A stretch of 64,000 nt of DNA from Vitrella brassicaformis. Lineage: Eukaryota; Sar; Vitrellaceae. Location: assembly GCA_001179505.1 (NCBI GenBank), contig CDMY01000144.1, forward strand, positions 111,533-175,532, in the 5' to 3' direction. The notes beneath the pieces are model-generated. The model did not search any database. It was not told where the DNA came from and was given only the letters and a program-made list of their open reading frames with translations. The position numbers were made by a program, and so were the translations under genes. Positions 57,407-64,000 of the stretch are shown one piece after another. Every line of letters starts with the position of its first letter. Within the stretch, counting starts at the first letter, position 1.

Positions 57407-58788
57407 AATGGCCTGCTCGTGCCGCATCTGGAAGATCATGGATCCATCTTCAGTGCTGCTTCCCCTCTGGGCGTACTTTCTCTGCGCCCTGACTTGTGCT
57501 GACGCCGCCGGGTTCATCCACTCATCGCCATTGCGGCTGCGGCAGCTCACCAGGGCCAATGCGGTATCGACAGCCACCGGGAGGAGCGAGGCGGCGATTG
57601 GGTGGGGCAACCCGGATGGAGTGACGCTGCGGGAGGTGACGGACAACGTGTGGGAGGCCAACCGGCCATTTCTGTGGAACACCATCGACGTGGGATCTCG
57701 CATGGTGCTCATCCGGCTCAAAGGTGCGTCCTCGCCTCAAGAGCAGAGGACACACACTGCATTGGTGTCTGTCGTGCGTGTGTGGGTGTGCGTGGCAGAT
57801 GGCAGCCTCTGGGCGCATTCCCCCGTCAACCTGGGTAAGGTAGTACAAGCGTAGGCCGCAACGCGCCCATAGTGCGAACTGACTGACTCGCCCGTCTATT
57901 GTGCTGCATCTGTCAGACATCCCCACCAGGGCGGAGGTGGACGCACTCGGTCCGGTCAAGCACATCGTGTCACCCAATTTCGAGCACCTCAAGTATGGCC
58001 CTCTGTGGGGCCAGGCGTACCCCGATGCAGTGACGTATGGGTGCCCCGGGTTGATGGCCCGCGAGCCGTGGTGTATGCAGGAAGTGGCCAACGATCCACC
58101 TGACAGGTGCGGTGCGTGAGGAGGCGAGCCGGCATCGTCATTCATTGTGTGTATGGTATGGTGTGTGCAGCTGGCTGGATGAGTTTGAGTGTTGCTTCAT
58201 CGACTGTGAGCAAAATCCTTTCACTAGGAAATCCTTCTTCAACGAGGTTGGTGTGGGGATTGCAATGATGTGCACCATGCGTGTCAGCCACACGAGTGCG
58301 TATCTCTCTGTCTGCAGGTGGTGTTTTTCCACAAGCCGAGCAAGACCCTTATCACATCAGAGTACGTGAGCAACGCCGCCACAGCACCCAATCAATCACA
58401 TATCATCCACTGCTGTGTCCGTGTGTGTGTGTGTGTGTGCGTGTGTGTCGTTGACGGCAGCTTCTACTGGAATTATCCCTCCACAAGTCCCTCTCGCCCC
58501 ATCCCCCAATCCACCAGGCTATGGAAATTCGGAATGGACAGGGTGAGTCGACAGTCTGAGCCACTCTCTCCCACTGCATATGTGTGTCGTGTTTGCGTGT
58601 CGTGTTTGCAGGTGTACTTGCCCTTCTACAAGAGGCTGATGATAACCGACAAGGGCCGGTTCAACGAGCTGGTTGAGCGCGTGTTGGGTTGGCGGGCGGA
58701 GCGGATCATCCCCTGCCACGGCAGCATTGTGGAGGGGCGGGATGCGTGTGAGGCAGAGATCAGGAGGCAGACTGGACTGACTGACTGA
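57407..58788 (+). CDS. DUF4336 family protein, predicted plastid-targeted
   Basis: The start is at 57407 (MACSCRIWKIMDPSS) or the inner Met at 57440. The hydrophobic core VLLPLWAYFLCALTCADAAG ends before Phe, the bipartite plastid signature. The mature part reads as DUF4336, a metallo-beta-lactamase-like family found in cyanobacteria and algae: LREVTDNVWEANRPF, MVLIRLKDGSLWAHSPVNL (split by an intron), VDALGPVKHIVSPNFEHLKY, YPDAVTYGCPGLM, FECCFIDCEQNPFTRKSFFN, VVFFHKPSKTLITSD, WKFGMDRVYLPFYKRLMI and ERIIPCHGSIVEG. The HxH-type metal ligands of true beta-lactamases are reduced (HSP, HGS only), so activity is unknown. Six or more exons; stop 58788. About 300 residues, normal for the family. Confidence 0.85.
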
Positions 58789-59300
58789 TGGATGAATGAC
58801 CCGATGTGGTCATGCACGTCAAGATCTCTGGGTGGGTGTACGCCTCTTCAACGAATTGACAGCGCGCATGCAGTGGAAAGTCAAACGTGGTGGGTACTTC
58901 AAGGGTCCAAATGAGCAAAAATGCTGTGGGGGGAGGGGTGGGTGGAAAGAGAGCCACACAACAGGGTGGGTGAAGGCACACACAACACGCACACACACAC
59001 ACACACACACAGGCGTGCTTACCCAAACGCAACATGCACACGCCACGCTGTGTGATTAGAAAATAGGCGGCCATGTCAGTCAGAAAACCCCCAAATCAAT
59101 CCACCCCACTGCGTCTGTCTGTCTGTCTGTCTGTCTGTGTACACTAGAAAAGCCCGCCGGGTCTGGATGCTATGTGTCTTGCTAAGTTGGAGAGGGTAGG
59201 TGTTGTTGGGTGAGCACAGGGAGGGCATTAGTTGAGAGGGAGTGGCGTGGCGTGGTTTTGGGAGTTGGGCATTGGGCGGTAGGGTGGGCGGGCTGGTTAG
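58789..59300. other. Convergent spacer with (CTGT)n
   Basis: This is the 3' flank of the DUF4336 and GH10 genes. It has (CA)n at about 58990-59010 and (CTGT)6 at about 59114-59138. I see no gene. Confidence 0.5.
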
Positions 59301-61706
59301 TTACTTCTTGCCCTTGCCCTTGCCCTTGCCCTTGCCTGCAATACATCCACCAAGGAGACATCACGCACAGAGAAGGAGAGAGGCAGATGCGCTTGTGGTG
59401 TTTGCATGGCTGGTCTCTGTCTTTTGTGCCCTCACCCTTTTTGCCCTTGCCCTTCTTGCCCTTGCCCTTCTTGCCTGAATGCAGCACATAATGCCACACA
59501 AAGAACAGACATCCATCCATCAACTCAGGCAGTATCACCATCCTCCTGTACTGGTCGACAGACTTACCCTTGCCCTTCTTGCCCTTCTTGCCCTTTCCTT
59601 TGCCCTTGCCCTTCTTCTTCTTGCCCTTGCCCTTGCCCTTGCCCTTGCCCTTGCGGCGCTTGCCTGCAGTCACAACCATGCAGCACACCAGACACCCATC
59701 CACACACACATCCGAGTACGTAAAGCGTGCGCAAAGTCGGGTGCTGGCGTACCTTTTCCTTTGCCCTTGCCCTTCTTGCCCTTCTTCTTCTTCTTGCGGG
59801 CGCCGAGCACCTTGGAGACTGCCTTGAAGGCGGGCTTGGGCTTGAACTTGGCGTCGTACAGGAACGGATGGTCAGCTGATGGATGGATGGATGGATGGAC
59901 ACACACACCGACACACATACACATATACAAAGACACATTCCGTTGCCCCCAGCCACCCAGGCATCCACCGACCAGGTCGCCAGGTCCACTTGTCGGAGAC
60001 TCCCCAGGTGATGTAGCCGGAGCAGTTGGGGGCCTTGAGGCACACGCGAAGCAGTCCAGCGTAGATTTTGGCCTGCACACACACACACACACACACACAT
60101 ATACCGGTGTGGATTAGGGGATTGTTGGTGTGTGTTTCGCGAACTGACGGACCTGTATTTTGGCCTTTTTGGGAGTCCACTTCGTGCACTTCTTCCATCT
60201 ACCGCCGACGGCCCGGCCGCACATGACGTCCACCTCCGTCAACTGGACCTGCATTGCGCCCCACCATGAGAACCCCACAGAAATGCACCCACCAGTCAAG
60301 CATGTCTCACCCCCAAGCCCTCCACCCCACCCCACCCACCCCACCCCACCCACCTCGACGCCCATCTTGCCGAGTCGTTTGAAGTTGGCCGCTACACCCT
60401 GCCACACGCAGACACACATAGATATCCGAAGGCATGGTTTGGTACGGTATTCATCCACTCACTCGGTAGTCATTGAAGTCCAACGAGAAGTGGCTGACAC
60501 AAAGAAGGACACCGAGAGAAAAGGCAGCACCACACATCCATCCATGGCGGGCGTGTCATGTCTCTTCTCCCTGTGTGTGCATGAGTGTGTGTGTGATGGC
60601 GAGAGGGGGTGCGCCTTCTTTCCTCCTCAATCACCTCTGGAACCCAACGCCGTCAATGGGCGCACCACTGACACAACCACAACCACAACCAAACATTCCC
60701 GCCCCTCCACACAAACCCACACACCCGGTTTTGGACTCACCGAGCTCTGCCCTTTTTGCAGATTTCGGCAATGGCGTCCGCCTTGCCCTTGGACCAGCCG
60801 CGAGAGCTCTCGGCGCCGTAGTCGTTGTAGAAGAGTCGTGCGGGCTGTTTCTTCTTTTTGGCGGCTTTCTTGGCGACGCGGAACAGGACCTCGACGTGGT
60901 CGGGGAACTTCTTATACAGCTTGCTCTTGCGCCAGTTGATCTTCTTACGCGGGTTCTTCTGGATTTGCTGCAGCAAGGGGGAAACAACACACACACACAC
61001 ACACACACACACACGAATGGATGGATGGATGGACGGATGGATGGACGGTGTGATGGTGTCGCGGGCCTGCTGACCTCTAGTGCCTCGTTAGCGACGTCCC
61101 ATGACTGGACGCGTGGCTGTGCGTATCGCTTGATGGAGGCCTTGGTGTGCGAGATGAAAAAGGCGCGGAACTTCTTGGCGGGCAGCTTCTCCACCCATCG
61201 GGGCGTGGCGAGGTACCAGGCGATGGCGTGGAATCGGAAGAACTGGCCGTTCTTCTTGGCGAGCCGCAGCAGGTCGTCGCACCACTTCCAGTTCATCTTG
61301 CCCTTGCGGCTCCGCACCCTCATCATTTTGCACTCAGACGTTGCCTGCACACCATCCATCCATCCATCGGATCTTTGCCCCCCCCACGTCATTGGTGCCT
61401 GCCCATCTCCCCCCACCCACGTACCACAATCATGTTGAACTGGGAGGCGAGGATCTTTTTGTATTTGCGGATGTTAGTGTATGCGCTGGCGGCCGCCCCG
61501 AAGTAGAGGCGCTTGCTGTGTGCGGCGGCGCGGAGGGAGCCGCGGGGGCCCTTCTTGACCATCTTCTTGTTGAAGAGCCGCTTGAAGTTGGACCCCCCGC
61601 GCTTTTTACCCTTCCCCTTGCCCTTCTTCTTCTTGGCATCGATGCCCTCGGGCGTCAGCACCAGGAACAGCAGGGCCAGCACCAACAAAAACCGCAGCCA
61701 CGACAT
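59301..61706 (-). CDS. Secreted GH10 endo-beta-1,4-xylanase-like protein with Lys-Gly tails
   Basis: The start at 61706, MSWLRFLLVLALLFLVLTPE, is a signal peptide cleaved near GIDA, followed at once by KKKKGKGKGKKRGG. The GH10 barrel landmarks in order are: FFRFHAIAWYLATPRWVE (about 61240-61180), SWDVANEALE with the acid/base Glu (about 61100), ARLFYNDYGAE (about 60845), VQLTEVDVMC with the nucleophile Glu (about 60250-60220) and CSGYITWGVSDKWTW (about 60030-59985). All match GH10 xylanases, so both catalytic Glu are present. After the barrel, at least four small exons (about 59845-59755, 59665-59570, 59475-59435, 59337-59301) encode almost only Lys/Gly (GKGKGKKKKGKGKGKG), ending at a TAA at 59301. 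The domain is unusually Lys-rich throughout. A secreted enzyme acting on xylan or related glycans is likely; the tails may bind acidic polysaccharide, which is inference. Confidence 0.88.
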
Positions 61707-62491
61707 CCTGCCTAAAAACTCGCCTTCCGTGAGCGCCGTAAACTCAAATGCAAGCTTGGCCCTTTCCGGCGCATGTGTGAATTGGTGTTAAGTGGAGAGG
61801 AGTTAACTCCTTCATGATTGGACTAGTCAAACCCATGACGCAAGCGAACATGTACATGTACTTAGTGTTTTCATGTCGTACAAACCATGTCTCTCGTCTC
61901 AGACACGTGTTGCAGCTGTGGAACGTGTTGCGCATGCAGGGGCGCCGGCCTCATAAACGCGCACGGGAAGACAAAGACGGGCAAAATATAAAGCACAGGC
62001 AGCGATTAAGATCAATGTGCCCCCGACAACGCCTGTGTCTCGCGTCACACTTCGTGGAGGAGACACAGGTCTTTGTTGATGTCTGCATAAGGCAAGTAGG
62101 TCATGGCGGCCTTATCGTCTGCTCGCACATGGCACAAAGTGAAATTGATCTACGTAATCGTTTCGTTCTTGCCTGGTCCTCTGGGCGAAGAGGCTCCGCC
62201 TGTGCCCTTAAGACGTACGAGGCGAGGAGAGAGCAAACTGAGACACCCCAATATAAAATGTAGGCGGCGATTGAGGCCGCGTGGGCCTCCTGTGGCTGAA
62301 ACACACACACACACACAGAGGGAGGGAGACACAATGCATTGAAAGAATGGATCAACCCAGAGAGACCACACAGAGAGGAGGCCATGAATGAGCACAGCTG
62401 ACAGCCGCTATGCCACCACCCTCCCAACTCCCCCACTGATCGATGGGCGGATGCATTCGGTGTGTGCGTACCCCTTCCTGCTGCGTATTAC
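61707..62491. other. Spacer without a supported gene
   Basis: This holds the 5' flank of the xylanase gene and the degraded 3' end of the family X copy. A partly repeated theme, about 61975-62000 (AAAATATAAAGCACAGGCAG then CGATTAAG) and 62250-62275 (AATATAAAATGTAGGCGGCG then ATTGAGG), may be a short degenerate repeat. I see no convincing gene. Confidence 0.45.
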
Positions 62492-63546
62492 TTACTTGAT
62501 ACAGGGTGTGAGTATGTGTGTGCCGAGGGCATCCAGACCGGCTTGGAGCAATCTGCGGCGTGACGATCTCGGGGCGGTGGGCTCCCCCCCCACCCTGCCG
62601 AGAAACCGTAGTGGACCTTGAATGAGAACACCTGCATGGACACACACCCCACACCCCACACACAACACAACGGATACACACGCCCTCCCTCCCTCCACTG
62701 TGCGTGCCGTGCCCTCCTTCCCCTCCCTACGTTGCTTACGGCGCTCTTGTCGCCGATGTGCATAGTGATGAGGAGCCGGTAGCCGACGTCGCACTCGTTG
62801 ATGCTGCCGTCCATAACGACAACACAAACACACATCTGTGTGGGCGCGGTGCGGTCCATCCCTCCATCCATCCATTCATCCTTGGGTGAGTGAATGGGTA
62901 TTTATGGCACTTACAAGTTGGGATGCACCTCAAACGACACACTGTCGTTGCTATGGGCAGCCTTCTGCTGTAGCTGCTGCTGCTCGTAGACGGCCGGGTC
63001 GCGCAGCGTAGAACACGATATCAGCCGGCCCGACGACAGCGCGTCCCTGCCATCCGATGGAACCGGCAAACGGAAAAACTGACCAACACTCATTCCACAC
63101 AACATAAATTGAGCCTTGTGTGTGTCTCTGTGCTGGAGGGGAGGGGTGTGGGTTTTCGTGCCCATCATTTTGTTGAGGAGCCGACAGCAACACACACACA
63201 ACGATTTAGGCCTTGTGCGTGTGTCGCTGTGTGTGTGGGCGCAAAAGGCCTCTGCTCGCGTCTTGTTGCCGGTTGCCGGTGAAGATCTGGAGCAGACGGT
63301 GAATGCGCTGGAACTCGACCTCATCATTGTAGGGGGCGCCGTTGGACGTGCCTGCACACAGACGTACACACACACACGCACCGCAGCCACCGCAGGTCAC
63401 TTGGTGCACACACACTCATCCCATCCGCCCGCTTACGCTTTGGACAAATCCGTTGCCAGTCGCCGCTGCTGTTCGCCATGATTTTCGTGTTGGCGGTGAC
63501 ATTTTCGACGGGCAGGTCGGGAATCTCGCTCACCGTTGTCCTTGCC
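62492..63546 (-). pseudogene. Family X copy, 5' joined to another copy, frameshifted at its 3' end
   Basis: Exon-level similarity to the gene at 20775-22331, in the same order: SEIPDLPVENVTANTK (63545), PYNDEVEFQRIHRLLQIFTG (about 63330-63270), YEQQQLQQKAAHSNDSVSFE then VHPNL (about 62990-62915), YRLLITMHIGDKSAVS (about 62790-62735) and VFSFKVHYGFSAGWGG (about 62635-62590). After the run of eight G at about 62584 the matching sequence jumps frame (EIVTPQIA) and jumps again (LDALGTHILTPCI), which implies two frameshifts. The final two exons of the family are absent. The first codons (MMSGQQQGLTA in the intact gene) are missing because the upstream copy's last exon is fused here. Confidence 0.65.
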
Positions 63547-64000
63547 CACCCTGCACAGCCACGCGACGGGTGTCTCGTGGATGTTGTCGACGTCGTTGAA
63601 CAGCCCCAGGCGCTTCTCCTCCTCGGCGTTCTTCTCGGCGCTCTTGTTGTCGTCACGGTGGAACATCTCGTACCTGACAGCCTCGAAAAACCTGACCTGT
63701 GGACACACAAAGGCATCAAATGACAGGAGGGGAGGGGGGCGGTGGGGAGGTCTGCTCGCCCGCTCGCTCACGATAGGCTTGACGAGTGCCTTCTCCTCGT
63801 TGCTGCCGCTGGTGTAGATGTCGTAGAGGAGCTTGTGGGGCTGTTTGTCGTCGGGCAGCAGGTCGACGAACTTCTGTTCCCCGTTGGCGTCCTGTGTCTC
63901 GGCCACGAGCTCCTGAAGCGGCAGGGTCAGAAAACTGCAACCACACACAACACACACACAGAGAGGGGGGAGGTGGTGGGTACATGTAGGTGTATGGATG
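63520..64000 (-). CDS. Family X copy, 3' exons only (continues beyond the window)
   Basis: FLTLPLQELVAETQDANGEQ.. HKLLYDIYTSGSNEEKALVK (63945-63770) and VRFFEAVRYEMFHRDD.. FNDVDNIHETPVAWLCRVGK (about 63700-63545) correspond to the last two exons of the gene at 20775-22331. It has an eight-residue or longer acidic insert (KSAEKNAEEEKR). After GKDN the frame does not stop but reads on through the first exon of the next copy in a different frame, ending at 63433. A GT at 63537 could act as a donor. Whether the protein is still made is unknown. Confidence 0.6.

Noticed and set aside
59301-59850. Possible CRISPR-like or satellite array of CTTGCC units
   Set aside because: The repeats are in frame, encode Lys-Gly on the minus strand, and are cut by introns of a GH10 gene; there are no unique spacers.
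61930-62280. tRNA or small RNA gene in the spacer
   Set aside because: I could not form a cloverleaf with the conserved TTC box; only a loose repeat is visible.

Overview
The window is nuclear DNA from a photosynthetic eukaryote with a complex (secondary, red-lineage) plastid. Genes are densely packed, run on both strands and are cut by many short GT-AG introns. Those introns are full of (TG)n, (CA)n and (CTGT)n microsatellite sequence, often placed just before the acceptor AG. Several products (a YihA/EngB GTPase, a TPR protein and a DUF4336 protein) start with a signal peptide followed at or near cleavage by Phe. That is the bipartite plastid presequence signature of algae with red-derived complex plastids. 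Taken together this fits a chromerid alveolate such as Vitrella. The organism call is inference, because no rRNA or organelle marker is present.

Layout. 1-3312 (-): partial GH13 glucan-branching-enzyme-like gene. 3313-7775: no intact gene; a roughly 2 kb unit present twice (3401-4885 and 5466-6838) with long fold-back palindromes and a segment that recurs inverted. 7776-10018 (-): plastid EngB GTPase. 10140-11866 (+): U1A/U2B''-type spliceosomal RRM protein. 12241-13484 (+): unrecognised protein. 14028-16529 (-): multipass membrane protein. 16860-19734 (+): phospholipase B-like hydrolase. 20775-22331 (-): member of an unrecognised family ('family X') that recurs at 62.5-64 kb. 22457-25141 (-): F-box-like/LRR-like protein. 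25232-32977 (+): very large Sfi1-like coiled-coil protein. 33342-35607 (-): secreted protein of unknown function. 35894-44027 (+): membrane histidine kinase fused to receivers and a class III guanylate cyclase. 44698-46047 (-): cysteine-type RNA 5'-triphosphatase/DUSP11-like phosphatase. 46151-52270 (+): DExH RNA helicase. 52585-55153 (+): trigger-factor-like chaperone. 55659-57335 (-): plastid TPR protein. 57407-58788 (+): DUF4336 protein. 59301-61706 (-): secreted GH10 xylanase with Lys-Gly tails. 62492-64000 (-): decaying tandem copies of family X.

Most plus-strand genes are head-to-head with a minus-strand neighbour across 70-330 bp (10.1, 16.7, 25.2, 35.7, 46.1 and 57.4 kb), so shared bidirectional promoters are likely. 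Three genes (GTPase, TPR, DUF4336) carry recognisable plastid presequences, and trigger factor may be plastid-bound too. Three others (phospholipase B-like, 33-35 kb protein, xylanase) have plain signal peptides.

The most notable locus is the 8.1 kb gene at 35894-44027. It joins a complete two-component phosphorelay front end to a guanylate cyclase whose base-selecting residues read as GTP-specific. The fold-back duplication at 3.4-7.4 kb and the fused, frameshifted family X copies at the right end are the main structural oddities. Exon limits are read by eye from GT/AG and reading-frame continuity and are approximate unless stated.
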